A stretch of DNA of 64,000 nucleotides from Sphingomonas sp. HF-S4 (GCF_032911445.1 NZ_JAWJEJ010000001.1:2914001-2978000); one strand, 5' to 3'; counted from the first letter of the stretch, positions 23,836 to 32,928 are shown. Notes: generated by a model not told the origin, from the sequence alone. Numbers and translations: made by a program.

Positions 23836-25527
23836 TTACTCGGCCGCCTTCACCGGAGGCTCGGGCGGCGCCGCTTCGGCGGTAGCGCTGGCGACCAGCG
23901 AGTCGAGCGAGCTTCCGTCGAAGCCGAGCTCCTTCATCAACCCGTCGATCACCGGCGCCTGAGCGCGGTAGCGCAGCGCCGCCGACACCGCCGAATTGGC
24001 GAGGTTGCGCTCGCCCTCGCCGTCGTTCGCGGCGCCTCCGTTCGATCCGCCGCCACGGCCAGTTAGCCCGTCGACCTGGACGATCTTGATCGAGTCGATC
24101 GCCTCCAATGGCTTGGAGGCTTCGCGGATGACTTCGGGCAGCACTTTCAGGAGCGCCATCTTGGTCTGGAGCGAGACCTGGTCCGACGACAGGATGTTCG
24201 CCGCCTCGTTGACCGCGCGCTGGCCCGCCGCCTCGACTTCGAAGCGGACGCGATCGGCCTCGGCGCGCAGCTTGGCGGCTTCGGCTTCACCTTCGGCCCC
24301 AAGCCGCGCTGCTTCGGCGCGGTCGGCGGCAGCCGCCTTCTCGGCCTCGGCCTGGACCTTGATCCCGATCGCGGCGCGCTCGGCTTCGCGCGCGGCGTCG
24401 ATCAGCTCGATGCGCTTCTGGCGCTCGGCGACTTCGGCCTCGCGCGCGGTGCCGACGCGTTCCTCGGCGACCACCGCCTCGGCGCGCGCCTCGTCGGCCT
24501 TGGCGCGGGCCTGGCTCTCTTCGCGGCTCTTGTTCTGGACCGCGATCTGCTGCTCCTGCCGGGCAAGCTCGAGCGCCTGCGTCTGGGCGATCTTGGCCTC
24601 CTGGACCGCGCGATCGGCCTCGATCTGCTGCGCGTCGACCAGCTTCTTGGCCTCGATCTTGGCCTGATCGGCCTCCTGCTGGCGCAGCGACTGCTCGCGC
24701 GCGACTTCGGCACCTTGCGCGGCACGGCGCATCTCGACTTCGCGCTCCTGCTCCAACCGGGCGAATTCGGTATCGCGGCCGATCAGGAACGACGCGCGTT
24801 GCGCTTCGAGATTCTTGGTCTCGATCTGCACCCGCGTGTCCTGCTCAATGTCATTGCGCGCTTTCTTGCGCAGTTCGATCTGCTCGGTGAGCTTGGTCAG
24901 GCCCTCGGCGTCGAAGGCATTGTTGGCGTTGAAATGCTCGATCGAGGTCTGGTCGAGCCCCGTCAGCGAGACCGATTCGAGCTCGAGCCCGTTCATCGCG
25001 AGATCGACCGACGAGACCTGCTGCACCTTCTGGACGAAATCGGCGCGCTGCTCGTGGAGCTGCGCCATCGTCATGCCTGCGGCGACCGAGCGCAGCGCAT
25101 CGACGAACTTGCCTTCGACCAATTCCTTCAATGCCTCGGGATGCATCGTGCGCAGGCCCAGCGTCTGCGCCGCGGTGGCGATCGCCTGCGCGTCGGGCTT
25201 CACGCGGACGTAGAATTCGGCCTTCACGTCGATGCGCAACCGATCGAGCGTGATCAGCGCGTCGCCGGCCTTGCGCTCGACCGCGAGGCGGACGGTGTTC
25301 ATGTTGACCGGCATCGTCTCATGGAACACCGGCAGCACCAGCGCGCCGCCGTTGATCACCACCTTTTCGCCGCCAAAGCCGGTGCGGACGAAACCGATCT
25401 CCTTCGATGCGCGCTTGTAGAGCCGCGCGATCACCAGCCCGAGGATCAGCAGCGCGGCGAGGCCGACGCCGGCATAGACGAAGTACGGAAGCATCGAGGT
25501 TGCTCCTTGGGGGACGAGATCGTTCAT
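23836..25527 (-). CDS. yqiK: Flotillin-family SPFH protein (YqiK-like)
   Basis: A 563-residue flotillin. An N-terminal membrane helix (FVYAGVGLAALLILGLVIARLY) is followed by the SPFH/PHB domain (IGFVRTGFGGEKVVINGGAL, ...DVKAEFYVRVKPD, ELVEGKFVDALRS, GLELESVSLTGLDQTSIEHF) and a long Ala/Glu/Arg-rich coiled coil (about residues 215-470) containing repeated EA(R/K) heptads, then a C-terminal oligomerisation segment. Flotillins scaffold membrane microdomains. ATG 25527 has GAGAGC upstream; a GTG at 25542 that overlaps the stop of the upstream gene is an alternative. The upstream yqiJ-like gene is its standard operon partner. Confidence 0.92.
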   Translation of the reverse strand: MNDLVPQGATSMLPYFVYAGVGLAALLILGLVIARLYKRASKEIGFVRTGFGGEKVVINGGALVLPVFHETMPVNMNTVRLAVERKAGDALITLDRLRIDVKAEFYVRVKPDAQAIATAAQTLGLRTMHPEALKELVEGKFVDALRSVAAGMTMAQLHEQRADFVQKVQQVSSVDLAMNGLELESVSLTGLDQTSIEHFNANNAFDAEGLTKLTEQIELRKKARNDIEQDTRVQIETKNLEAQRASFLIGRDTEFARLEQEREVEMRRAAQGAEVAREQSLRQQEADQAKIEAKKLVDAQQIEADRAVQEAKIAQTQALELARQEQQIAVQNKSREESQARAKADEARAEAVVAEERVGTAREAEVAERQKRIELIDAAREAERAAIGIKVQAEAEKAAAADRAEAARLGAEGEAEAAKLRAEADRVRFEVEAAGQRAVNEAANILSSDQVSLQTKMALLKVLPEVIREASKPLEAIDSIKIVQVDGLTGRGGGSNGGAANDGEGERNLANSAVSAALRYRAQAPVIDGLMKELGFDGSSLDSLVASATAEAAPPEPPVKAAE

Positions 25528-25538
25528 CGGTTCAGCTC

Positions 25539-26138
25539 TCACAGGCTCGGGATGCGGAAGTCGCCGCGGGACACGGCACGAAAGGTTTCGCCTTCGCGGC
25601 GGACGAGCAGCACGCGCTCGCCTTCCTCGAAGGCTTGTCCGCCGTCATTGGGCTCGACCATGACGTAATGCGCCTGGCCGTGATGGTCCTCGGCACGGGC
25701 GCGGGCGGGCGAGCCGAGCGTCGCGCGGCCGGTGACGACCTGCGCGGTGGTGCCGACCAGCACGTCGAGCGGCACCGCCGTGGTGTGGTCGCGCGGCAGG
25801 ATGCGAGCCAGCCCGCGTGCGGCGAGCCCGGTGATCGGCAGCGCTGCGACCGCGACTGCAGGCACCGCTACCCAGGCGTCGAGCGGCGCGCCGGTCCAGT
25901 CGGACACCGCCTGCTGGAGGATCAGCCCGGCGACGCCGAACACCGCGAGGAAGACGACGAGCAGCATCAGCAGTGGCAATTGCCCGACGCCGAGCCAGCT
26001 CAGCAGGTTGAGATCCATATCGGCGTCAACATCGGCATCGCCGCCAAGCCCGACAAGCTGCGCCACACCGATCAACAGCATCAGGACAATCGCCGAGACG
26101 AAGGCGATATTCTCCGATGCGCCAAGAAACGAAAGCAC
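25539..26138 (-). CDS. yqiJ: YqiJ-like inner-membrane protein with OB-fold (NfeD-like) domain
   Basis: A 199-residue protein with three predicted membrane segments (IAFVSAIVLMLLIGVAQLVG, LPLLMLLVVFLAVFGVAGLI and AVPAVAVAALPITGLAARGL) and a C-terminal OB-like domain (LVGTTAQVVTGRATLGSPAR...VLLVRREGETFRAV). An acidic linker DADVDADMDLNLL between the first two segments is typical of YqiJ. Such proteins are paired with YqiK flotillins; the stop here almost touches the flotillin start. The pair probably forms a membrane-domain complex. Confidence 0.85.
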   Translation of the reverse strand: MLSFLGASENIAFVSAIVLMLLIGVAQLVGLGGDADVDADMDLNLLSWLGVGQLPLLMLLVVFLAVFGVAGLILQQAVSDWTGAPLDAWVAVPAVAVAALPITGLAARGLARILPRDHTTAVPLDVLVGTTAQVVTGRATLGSPARARAEDHHGQAHYVMVEPNDGGQAFEEGERVLLVRREGETFRAVSRGDFRIPSL

Positions 26139-26203
26139 GTACCCACCCCCTGATTCGACGGCAAGTCTAGGGGCCGACCAGTGGCTACTCTAGCGAAATC
26201 GGC

Positions 26204-26779
26204 TCAGATGATCCCCAGTTCTTCGCGCCCACGCACCACCGAGCGATGATACAGCCATCCCCAGAGCGCGACGCCGGCGAGATACAGCCAGCCCCAGGTA
26301 TGTGCCCAGAAGGGGAACAAGAAGCCATGGCCCAGGTCGCGGCCGACTTCGCGCTGGAGCATCGCCCGCCCCTCTTCGCCGAGCGGCGCAGCAACCAGCT
26401 CCCAACGATCGCGCGAATAGAGGACCAACCCCAACTCCGAATGCCAGCCGAACGGCATGCCCAGGAAGCTCCACTGGCGCACCGCATGGCCGAGCCGCGG
26501 CGGCTGGTAATTGTCCTTTACGCGCGCTCGCGGTGCCTGCCCCGCGGCGGCCAGCGTCTGGTAGATCTGCTCGGCCTTGTTGGGGCGCTGCGGCACATGG
26601 ACGCCGTACATGGCGACGATCTGGTCGAGATTGCCGCGCAGCTCGCCCGATCCCGCCGGGATCGCCGCGACGTCCGTCACTGCCCAATGCTGGTCGCTCA
26701 GAAACCAGTCGCGCTTGGTCATCAGCAGAGTCACGGCCAGCGCGGCAATCAGCAATCCCCCCAAAAGGTTACGCAGCAT
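26204..26779 (-). CDS. Membrane protein of unknown function
   Basis: A 191-residue protein not recognised. It has an N-terminal membrane anchor (LLGGLLIAALAVTLLMT) and a second hydrophobic stretch near the C-terminus (HTWGWLYLAGVALWGWLY), so the middle 120 residues (including SDQHWAVTDVAAIPAGSGEL and FGWHSELGLVLYSRDRWELV) are likely periplasmic, with a short basic tail RSVVRGREELGII. No catalytic motif is visible. It is followed after 65 bases by the yqiJ gene in the same direction, so it may belong to that operon. Confidence 0.7.
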   Translation of the reverse strand: MLRNLLGGLLIAALAVTLLMTKRDWFLSDQHWAVTDVAAIPAGSGELRGNLDQIVAMYGVHVPQRPNKAEQIYQTLAAAGQAPRARVKDNYQPPRLGHAVRQWSFLGMPFGWHSELGLVLYSRDRWELVAAPLGEEGRAMLQREVGRDLGHGFLFPFWAHTWGWLYLAGVALWGWLYHRSVVRGREELGII

Positions 26780-26874
26780 GTTCTTCCCCCCGGATTCGGG
26801 CGCAACTTAACAAAGTCTTGCCGTCGCGCCAGGGGGCCGCGCGACGCGCCTATAAGACTCGTCAGGAGCCCTTC

Positions 26875-27315
26875 ATGACCCTGCAAGATCTGTACGAAGA
26901 CCATCGCACACTCGCTGCCATCGGCGAGCGCCTGATCGCGATCATCTCTTGCGAGCCGCCGCAGATGCAGGCGCTCGTCGCAGTGCGGCACGAGATGGCG
27001 CAGGCGGTCGCGCGACATCTGGGCAACGAGGCGCGGCTGGCACTGACGCCGCTCGGCGCGAGCAGCGATCCCTATGACCGCGCGCTCGCCCGGCGCTACA
27101 CCGGCGACCTGCTGTCGATGCGGCAGTCGAGCAGCGCACATTTCGGAAAATGGACTCCCGAGTCTATCCTCGCCGATCCGCGCGAATACCGCCTTGCGGT
27201 GCGCGCGCAGCTTCGCATGGTCGCCGCACGGCGGGCCTGGGAAGAGAGCGAGTTCCTGCCCGCGGCCGAGCGGCTCGCAAGCGGGCAGCGGACGCCGATG
27301 CGCAAGGTGGGGTGA
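26875..27315 (+). CDS. Small alpha-helical protein of unknown function (hemerythrin-like pattern weak)
   Basis: A 146-residue protein beginning MTLQDLYEDHRTLAAIGERL, with helices such as ALVAVRHEMAQAVARHLGNE and LAVRAQLRMVAARRAWEESE. Scattered His/Glu in helices (DHR, RHEM, RHLGNE) recall hemerythrin-like cation-binding domains but the complete ligand set is not evident. ATG 26875 is preferred (CAGGAG 9 bases upstream) over the long frame from 26302, which antisense-overlaps the membrane protein gene. It ends in a palindrome (27320-27349) shared with the convergent quinone reductase gene. Confidence 0.65.
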   Translation: MTLQDLYEDHRTLAAIGERLIAIISCEPPQMQALVAVRHEMAQAVARHLGNEARLALTPLGASSDPYDRALARRYTGDLLSMRQSSSAHFGKWTPESILADPREYRLAVRAQLRMVAARRAWEESEFLPAAERLASGQRTPMRKVG

Positions 27316-27319
27316 TCTT

Positions 27320-27349
27320 AAAGCCCCTTCCCTCCAGGGGAGGAGCTTA
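27320..27349. repeat. GC-rich palindrome between convergent genes
   Basis: AAGCCCCTTCCCTCC and GGGGAGGAGCTT form an imperfect inverted repeat of the same CCCCTCCCC type seen at 34.7, 35.9 and 39.5 kb. It may also serve as a bidirectional terminator between the 146-residue protein gene and the quinone reductase gene. Confidence 0.6.
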
Positions 27350-27354
27350 GATGG

Positions 27355-28362
27355 CTATGCCCCCTCCAACGTCAGCACGATCTTGCCGATATGCTCGCCC
27401 GATTCCATCCGGCGATGCGCGCTCGCGGCGTCGGCGAACGGATAGATCGTATCGATCACCGGCTTGAGTCGCCCCTCGCCGACATGCGGCCAGACGACGC
27501 GCGCGATTTCGTCGGCGACCAGAGTCTTGAACTCGGTGCTGCGCGGCCGCAGCGTCGATCCGGTGAGCACCAGCCGCTTGCGCATCACGGTCCACAAGGG
27601 GATCGTCGCCTCCGCCCCGCGCTGGACCGCGATCGAGACGTGCCGCCCATCGTCGGCCAGGCACTGGAGGTTGCGCGGGATATAGTCGCCGCCGATCATG
27701 TCGAGCACCACATCGACCCCGCGGCCGCCAGTGATGTCCTTGACCCGTTCGACGAAATCCTCGGTCTTGTAGTTGATCGCGTCGGCGGCGCCCAGCTTCC
27801 GCGCCGCCTCGCACTTGGCATCGGAGCCGGCGGTGACGAGCGCGGTCAGATGGAACAGCCGCGCCAGCGCGATCGTCATCGTGCCGATCCCGCTGGTGCC
27901 GCCATGCACGAGGATCCAGTCGCCATCGGCTGCATAAGCGCGCTCGAAGACGTTGGTCCACACGGTGAACAGCGTCTCGGGCATCGCCGCCGCCTCGACC
28001 ATCGACAGCGCATCGGGCACCGGCAGGCACTGGCCAAGCGGCGCCACGACATATTGGGCATAGCCGCCGCCGGCGACCAGCGCGCAGACCTTCTGTCCGA
28101 TCATGTCGGACGCCACGTCCTCGCCAACCGCGACGATCTCGCCCGACACTTCGAGCCCGAGGATCGACGGCGCGCCAGGCGGGGCGGGATAGAGACCCAT
28201 GCGCTGCATCACTTCGGGCCGGTTGACCCCCGCTGCGGCGACCTTGATCAGCACTTCGCCTTCGCCGGGTGCCGGCACCGGGCGCGTGACAGGCACCAGA
28301 ACCTCGGGGCCGCCCGGCTGCTCGGGATCGATGGCGAGCATCGTGTCGGGGACGGTCATCAT
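27355..28362 (-). CDS. Zinc-free medium-chain quinone oxidoreductase (PIG3-like)
   Basis: A 335-residue MDR-family NAD(P)H:quinone oxidoreductase. Landmarks: EVLIKVAAAGVNRPEVMQRM, GLYPAPPGAPSILGLEVSGE, and the nucleotide-binding loop ILVHGGTSGIGTMTIALAR; NYKTEDFVERVKDITGGRGVD and IGGDYIPRNL follow. It lacks the structural/catalytic zinc cysteines of alcohol dehydrogenases. Such enzymes reduce quinones and help against oxidative stress. The frame extends upstream to 28485; tandem ATGs at 28362/28359 are chosen, where the family start MTVPDTMLAIDP lies. Divergent from the DUF1192 gene. Confidence 0.9.
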   Translation of the reverse strand: MMTVPDTMLAIDPEQPGGPEVLVPVTRPVPAPGEGEVLIKVAAAGVNRPEVMQRMGLYPAPPGAPSILGLEVSGEIVAVGEDVASDMIGQKVCALVAGGGYAQYVVAPLGQCLPVPDALSMVEAAAMPETLFTVWTNVFERAYAADGDWILVHGGTSGIGTMTIALARLFHLTALVTAGSDAKCEAARKLGAADAINYKTEDFVERVKDITGGRGVDVVLDMIGGDYIPRNLQCLADDGRHVSIAVQRGAEATIPLWTVMRKRLVLTGSTLRPRSTEFKTLVADEIARVVWPHVGEGRLKPVIDTIYPFADAASAHRRMESGEHIGKIVLTLEGA

Positions 28363-28426
28363 TTCGGTCCTAGGTAGAAGTCCCGGTCTTATTGACATCG
28401 CCCTTGCCAGGGTCAACGTTCTGCAC

Positions 28427-28624
28427 ATGGACGCAGACGAAAACCTGCCGCGCCGCAAGGACGACCTCGCCGAACAGCTCGGCAAGCAGGACTTGGATCC
28501 GCTTTCGGTCGACGAACTGAACGAGCGAATCCGGCTGCTCGAGGCCGAGATCGCACGGGCACGTGCAAAGATTCAATACGCAGTTAACCACCGCGCAAGC
28601 GCAGACGCTCTATTTAAGAGATGA
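28427..28624 (+). CDS. DUF1192 family protein
   Basis: A 65-residue protein with the family core ENLPRRKDDLAEQLGKQDLD, PLSVDELNERIRLLEAEIAR and AKIQYAVNHRASADALF. DUF1192 proteins are small, largely helical (coiled-coil) and almost restricted to Alphaproteobacteria; function unknown. It is upstream of clpA but separated by a hairpin (28633-28671), so co-transcription with clpA is doubtful. Confidence 0.88.
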   Translation: MDADENLPRRKDDLAEQLGKQDLDPLSVDELNERIRLLEAEIARARAKIQYAVNHRASADALFKR

Positions 28625-28632
28625 GCGTGACT

Positions 28633-28671
28633 GCACCGGAGATGCGGCGAGACGCCTCTGAACTCCGGTGC
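28633..28671 (+). terminator. Hairpin between the DUF1192 gene and clpA
   Basis: GCACCGGAG and CTCCGGTGC pair perfectly (9 bp) with an inner GGCG-AGA-CGCC stem. There is no T-run, so it may be a terminator for DUF1192 or a structured clpA leader. Confidence 0.45.
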
Positions 28672-28762
28672 CGGGTCGCTGCGCTTGATGCGGGGCCTGC
28701 CGATACCGACATTGTCGGAAACGGGCCTTGTATCCTTTCGGGCCCACTGGAGTTGTATCCGA

Positions 28763-31084
28763 ATGCCTAGTTTCGCCTCCGCCCTCGAATCGACCCTCCA
28801 CAAGGCGCTCGAAGCCGCGAGCTCGCGACGCCACGAATATGCGACGCTCGAGCATCTGCTGCTCGCGCTGGTCGATGACGAGCACGCCAGCAAGGTGATG
28901 AGCGCATGCGGCGTTGAGCTCGGCGACCTGCGCAGCACCGTCGCGCATTATCTCGACACCGAACTCGAAGCGCTGAAGGTCGAGAATTCGACCGATCCGT
29001 CGCCGACCAGCGGGTTCCAGCGTGTCGTCCAGCGCGCGATCCTCCACGTCCAGTCCTCGGGCCGCGACGAAGTGACCGGCGCGAACGTGCTCGTCGCCTT
29101 GTTCAGCGAGCGCGAGAGCTATGCGGTCTATTTCCTCCAGCAGCAGGACATGAGCCGGCTCGACGCAGTGAGCTTCATCAGCCACGGCGTCGGCAAGGGC
29201 TCGACCACCGGCGAGACCACGACGCCCAAGGGCGCCGAGGAGGACAAGTCGACCAAGTCGGCGGAGACCAAGTCCGGCAAGGGCGAGAGCGCGCTCAAGC
29301 AGTTCACCGTCGACCTCAACGAGAAGGCCAAGAACGGCAAGGTCGATCCGTTGATCGGGCGCTCGGCCGAAGTCGACCGCACGGTCCAGATCCTGTGCCG
29401 CCGCTCGAAGAACAATCCTCTCTATGTCGGCGATCCCGGCGTCGGCAAGACCGCGATCGCCGAAGGCCTGGCGCGGAAGATCGTCGAGGGCCAGGTGCCC
29501 GACGTGCTCAAGGAAGCGGTGATCTACTCGCTCGATATGGGCGCGCTGCTCGCCGGCACGCGCTATCGCGGCGACTTCGAGGAGCGGCTCAAGCAAGTCG
29601 TCAACGAGCTCGAGAAGCTGCCCCACGCCGTCCTCTTCATCGACGAGATCCACACGGTGATCGGCGCGGGCGCGACCAGCGGCGGCGCGATGGACGCGTC
29701 GAACCTCTTGAAGCCGGCTTTGTCGGGCGGATCGATCCGCTGCATCGGCTCGACCACCTACAAGGAATTCCGCAACCATTTCGAGAAGGACCGGGCACTG
29801 CTCCGGCGCTTCCAGAAGATCGACGTCAACGAGCCGTCGGTCGAGGACACGATCAAGATCATCACCGGGCTGCGCTCGGCGTTCGAAGGCCATCACTCGG
29901 TCAAGTACACGCCCGACGCGATCAAGTCTGCGGTCGAGCTGAGCGCACGCTACATCAACGACCGCAAGCTGCCCGACAAGGCGATCGACGTGATCGACGA
30001 AGTCGGCGCGATGCAGATGCTGGTGGCGCCGTCCAAGCGCAAGAAGGTGATCACCCCCAAGGAGATCGAGCAGGTCATCGCGACAATGGCACGCATCCCG
30101 GCCAAGTCGGTTTCGTCCGACGACACCCGCGTGCTCGCCAATCTTGAGCTCGACCTCAAGCGCGTGGTGTTCGGGCAGGACAAGGCGATCGAAGTGCTGT
30201 CGTCGGCGATCAAGCTCAGCCGTGCCGGGCTGCGTGACCCCGACAAGCCGATCGGCAATTACCTGTTCTCGGGCCCCACCGGCGTCGGCAAGACCGAAGT
30301 CGCGCGCCAGCTCGCCGAGATCCTCGGCATCCCGCTCCAGCGCTTCGACATGTCCGAATATATGGAGCGGCACTCGGTGAGCCGCCTGATCGGCGCGCCT
30401 CCGGGCTATGTCGGCTATGATCAGGGCGGCCTGCTGACCGACGCGGTCGATCAGAACCCGCATTCGGTGTTGCTGCTCGACGAGATCGAGAAGGCGCATC
30501 CGGACCTGTTCAACATCCTGTTGCAGGTGATGGACAACGGCAAGCTCACCGATCACCACGGCAAGACGGTCGATTTCCGCAACACGATCCTGATCATGAC
30601 CACCAATGCCGGTGCGTCGGACATGGCCAAGGAATCGATCGGCTTCGGCGAGAGCAGCCGCGAGGACGTCCAGGAAGAGGCAGTGAAGAAGCTCTTCACC
30701 CCCGAATTCCGCAACCGCCTCGATGCGATTGTGCCGTTCGATTACCTGCCGACCGAAGTGGTGGCGCGCGTGGTGGACAAGTTCATCCTCCAGCTCGAGC
30801 TCCAGCTCGCCGATCGCGGCGTCCACATCCAGCTCGACGAGGAATCGAAGACCTGGCTCACCGCGCGCGGCTACGACAAGCTCTATGGCGCGCGCCCGAT
30901 GGGCCGGCTGATCCAGGAGAAGATCAAGCAGCCACTCGCCGAGGAGCTGCTGTTCGGCAAGCTCGTCCATGGCGGCGAGGTCAATGTGAAGCTCAAGGAC
31001 AATGCATTGGTCTTCGAGACCATTCCCGCCGCGCCCAAGCCCAAGAAGGGCGGCAAGAAGGCGGAGAAGGTCGCGGCGAAGTAA
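28763..31084 (+). CDS. clpA: ATP-dependent Clp protease ATP-binding subunit ClpA
   Basis: A 773-residue AAA+ unfoldase. The Clp-N repeats occupy residues 1-145 (MPSFASALESTLHKALEAAS); NBD1 has the Walker A GDPGVGKTAIAEGLARK near residue 224 and Walker B VLFIDEIHTVIGAG; NBD2 has Walker A FSGPTGVGKTEVARQLAEIL near residue 503 and LLLDEIEKAHPDLF. The 60-residue linker between N-domain and NBD1 is Lys/Ser/Glu-rich (TTPKGAEEDKSTKSAETKSG). The absence of the ClpB middle coiled coil and the presence of Clp-N text identify ClpA, which feeds substrates to ClpP. ATG 28763 starts the conserved sequence. The adaptor gene clpS, often next to clpA, is not within the nearby genes here. An intrinsic terminator follows (31106-31141). 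Confidence 0.97.
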   Translation: MPSFASALESTLHKALEAASSRRHEYATLEHLLLALVDDEHASKVMSACGVELGDLRSTVAHYLDTELEALKVENSTDPSPTSGFQRVVQRAILHVQSSGRDEVTGANVLVALFSERESYAVYFLQQQDMSRLDAVSFISHGVGKGSTTGETTTPKGAEEDKSTKSAETKSGKGESALKQFTVDLNEKAKNGKVDPLIGRSAEVDRTVQILCRRSKNNPLYVGDPGVGKTAIAEGLARKIVEGQVPDVLKEAVIYSLDMGALLAGTRYRGDFEERLKQVVNELEKLPHAVLFIDEIHTVIGAGATSGGAMDASNLLKPALSGGSIRCIGSTTYKEFRNHFEKDRALLRRFQKIDVNEPSVEDTIKIITGLRSAFEGHHSVKYTPDAIKSAVELSARYINDRKLPDKAIDVIDEVGAMQMLVAPSKRKKVITPKEIEQVIATMARIPAKSVSSDDTRVLANLELDLKRVVFGQDKAIEVLSSAIKLSRAGLRDPDKPIGNYLFSGPTGVGKTEVARQLAEILGIPLQRFDMSEYMERHSVSRLIGAPPGYVGYDQGGLLTDAVDQNPHSVLLLDEIEKAHPDLFNILLQVMDNGKLTDHHGKTVDFRNTILIMTTNAGASDMAKESIGFGESSREDVQEEAVKKLFTPEFRNRLDAIVPFDYLPTEVVARVVDKFILQLELQLADRGVHIQLDEESKTWLTARGYDKLYGARPMGRLIQEKIKQPLAEELLFGKLVHGGEVNVKLKDNALVFETIPAAPKPKKGGKKAEKVAAK

Positions 31085-31105
31085 GCGCGACGTTTCGGAA
31101 ATGCG

Positions 31106-31141
31106 AACGGGCCGGGGGGAGACTCCCGGCCCGTTTGTTTT
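31106..31141 (+). terminator. Intrinsic terminator of clpA
   Basis: AACGGGCCGGG and CCCGGCCCGTT form a perfect 11-bp stem followed by TGTTTT, 22 bases after the clpA stop. It separates clpA from the convergent UrcA gene. Confidence 0.92.
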
Positions 31142-31154
31142 GGCTCTTCTAGCG

Positions 31155-31583
31155 TCAGTAGCGGTACACCACCGGCGGCGCGGCGTTCTGGACGATCACC
31201 ACGGTCACCCCGCCCGCGGGTGCCGGCATCGGCGAGGGTGCGGGATAATAAGCCGGCTCGGGCATGTCGCAGTCGCCGCACGCATCGAGCTGCGCCATCC
31301 GCTCCTCGGCCATGCGACGCATCCAGACATCGCGGTCGATCGCCCAGGCGACTTGTTCCTCGGTGCTCGCCCAGGCCTCGTCCTTGCAGTCGCGGTCGCT
31401 GCCGCAGATGCGGTTCACCGCGCGGTGGATGCGCCGCGCGAGTTCGTCCATCCCGGCAGGTGCCGAGAGATCGAGCGCCGAGGCGTTCACACGGATCTGA
31501 CGCACTTCGTACTCGCGCGCCGTCGCGGCCTGGGGGACGAGCACCGCGGCGGCAGTGGCGGAAAGGTTTAGCAGCAGTCTCAT
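31155..31583 (-). CDS. UrcA family protein (exported)
   Basis: A 142-residue protein with signal peptide MRLLLNLSATAAAVLVPQAA. The UrcA core RQIRVNASALDLSAPAGMDE, LARRIHRAVNRICGS and a Cys pair (CGSDRDC) are present, and a Pro/Ala/Tyr-rich C-terminal tail follows (YYPAPSPMPAPAGG). UrcA proteins are common, uncharacterised exported proteins of sphingomonads and related groups. It is convergent with clpA and separated by its terminator. Confidence 0.85.
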   Translation of the reverse strand: MRLLLNLSATAAAVLVPQAATAREYEVRQIRVNASALDLSAPAGMDELARRIHRAVNRICGSDRDCKDEAWASTEEQVAWAIDRDVWMRRMAEERMAQLDACGDCDMPEPAYYPAPSPMPAPAGGVTVVIVQNAAPPVVYRY

Positions 31584-31791
31584 GGCTTGATCCCGAGAGG
31601 AGGCTCGATCATAACGGTGCCATAACGCTCCAAGAGCCCCCGGGTCGCACCGCTTTCAAACCGCCCGACTGTCCCATATCCGGACGGTTCAGCCGCGCGT
31701 TGGCGGACCTGGATTTTCGCCATCGCGACGAAACAACCTGCGGTCGCGCACCCTCTTTGCGGCGGCTTGTCCCGAGTGTTAGAGGGGCCGC

Positions 31792-32928
31792 GTGGCCAAG
31801 ACAGTCGAACCCGCACCGCGGCTGATACCCGGGCAGGCGCCAAGCCCGCTCTCGCGTCCCTTCTTCGAGGACAAGGCGCGCGCCTTCTGGATGCTCCAGG
31901 CGGCGGGGTGGAGCGGCTATCTCCTGCTGCGCAGCGTCTCCAGCGTCTCCAACAACTTCGCGATCGAGCGCTTCATTCCCGTGATCATCGAAGCGATCGT
32001 CGGCTATTGCCTGACGCTGCTGCTCTCGGCGCTCTACGGCTATTATCGCCGATTGCCGCGGATCACCGGCATCCTGCTCACCTTGGCCACGCTCGCTGCG
32101 GCGACGGTGATCTACGCGGTGATCGACGCCTTCACCTTCTCGTTCATCCGCGAAGGCGATGCCAGCGTCACGCTCGCTTTGGTGTTCGGCACGGTGTTCC
32201 TCAACTTCACCGTCCTCGCCGGCTGGTCGGCGCTCTATTTCGGGATCAACTTCTACCTGATCGTCGAAGAGCAGATGGACCAGATGCAGCTGCTCGAGAA
32301 CCAGGCGTCGAGCGCGCAGCTCGCGATGCTGCGCTACCAGCTCAACCCGCATTTCCTGTTCAACACGCTCAATTCGATCTCGACGCTCGTCCTGCTCAAG
32401 CAGACCGAGCGCGCCAACATCATGCTCAGCCGGCTGTCGTCGTTCCTGCGCTACACGCTGGCCAACGAGCCGACCGCGCACGTGACGCTCGTCCAGGAAG
32501 TCGAGACGCTCCAGCTCTATCTCGAGATCGAGAAGATGCGCTTCGACGCGCGGCTGCGCACCCATTTCGACATCGACCCGCGCGTTGCCAAGGCGCGGCT
32601 GCCCTCGCTGCTGCTCCAGCCGCTGGTCGAGAATGCGATCAAATATGCCGTCACCCCGCAGGAGGAGGGTGCCGATATCACCATCACGGCTCGGCTCACC
32701 GGAGAACGAGTGCAGATCGCCGTATCCGACACCGGGCCAGGATTGATTGAAAGCAAGCCGCGCCCGACCCTTTCAACTGGCGTGGGGCTCGCCAACATCA
32801 AGGAGCGCTTGGCGCAGGCCTTCGGGCCGGACCATCGTTTCGAAACAAGAACGAAACCCGGGGAAGGTTTCAGCGTTGAGATTGAAATCCCGTTCCAGCT
32901 CGAGGAACCCAACCGAGAGGCCGCATGA
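31792..32928 (+). CDS. LytS-family sensor histidine kinase
   Basis: A 378-residue membrane histidine kinase. Four transmembrane helices lie within residues 35-165 (for example FIPVIIEAIVGYCLTLLLSA), followed by a coiled linker EEQMDQMQLLENQASSAQL and the His_kinase box YQLNPHFLFNTLNSISTLVL (phosphorylated His near residue 187). The HATPase domain has LVENAIKYAVTP, DTGPGL and GVGLANIKERL. The GTG start at 31792 has GAGGGG just before it. It overlaps the LytTR regulator by 4 bases (ATGA). The stimulus is unknown; no sensor domain beyond the membrane helices is present. Confidence 0.92.
   Translation: MAKTVEPAPRLIPGQAPSPLSRPFFEDKARAFWMLQAAGWSGYLLLRSVSSVSNNFAIERFIPVIIEAIVGYCLTLLLSALYGYYRRLPRITGILLTLATLAAATVIYAVIDAFTFSFIREGDASVTLALVFGTVFLNFTVLAGWSALYFGINFYLIVEEQMDQMQLLENQASSAQLAMLRYQLNPHFLFNTLNSISTLVLLKQTERANIMLSRLSSFLRYTLANEPTAHVTLVQEVETLQLYLEIEKMRFDARLRTHFDIDPRVAKARLPSLLLQPLVENAIKYAVTPQEEGADITITARLTGERVQIAVSDTGPGLIESKPRPTLSTGVGLANIKERLAQAFGPDHRFETRTKPGEGFSVEIEIPFQLEEPNREAA

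Noticed and set aside
28610..30970. Long minus-strand frame (786 codons) opposite clpA
   Set aside because: Antisense shadow caused by high third-position GC; clpA motifs prove the plus strand.
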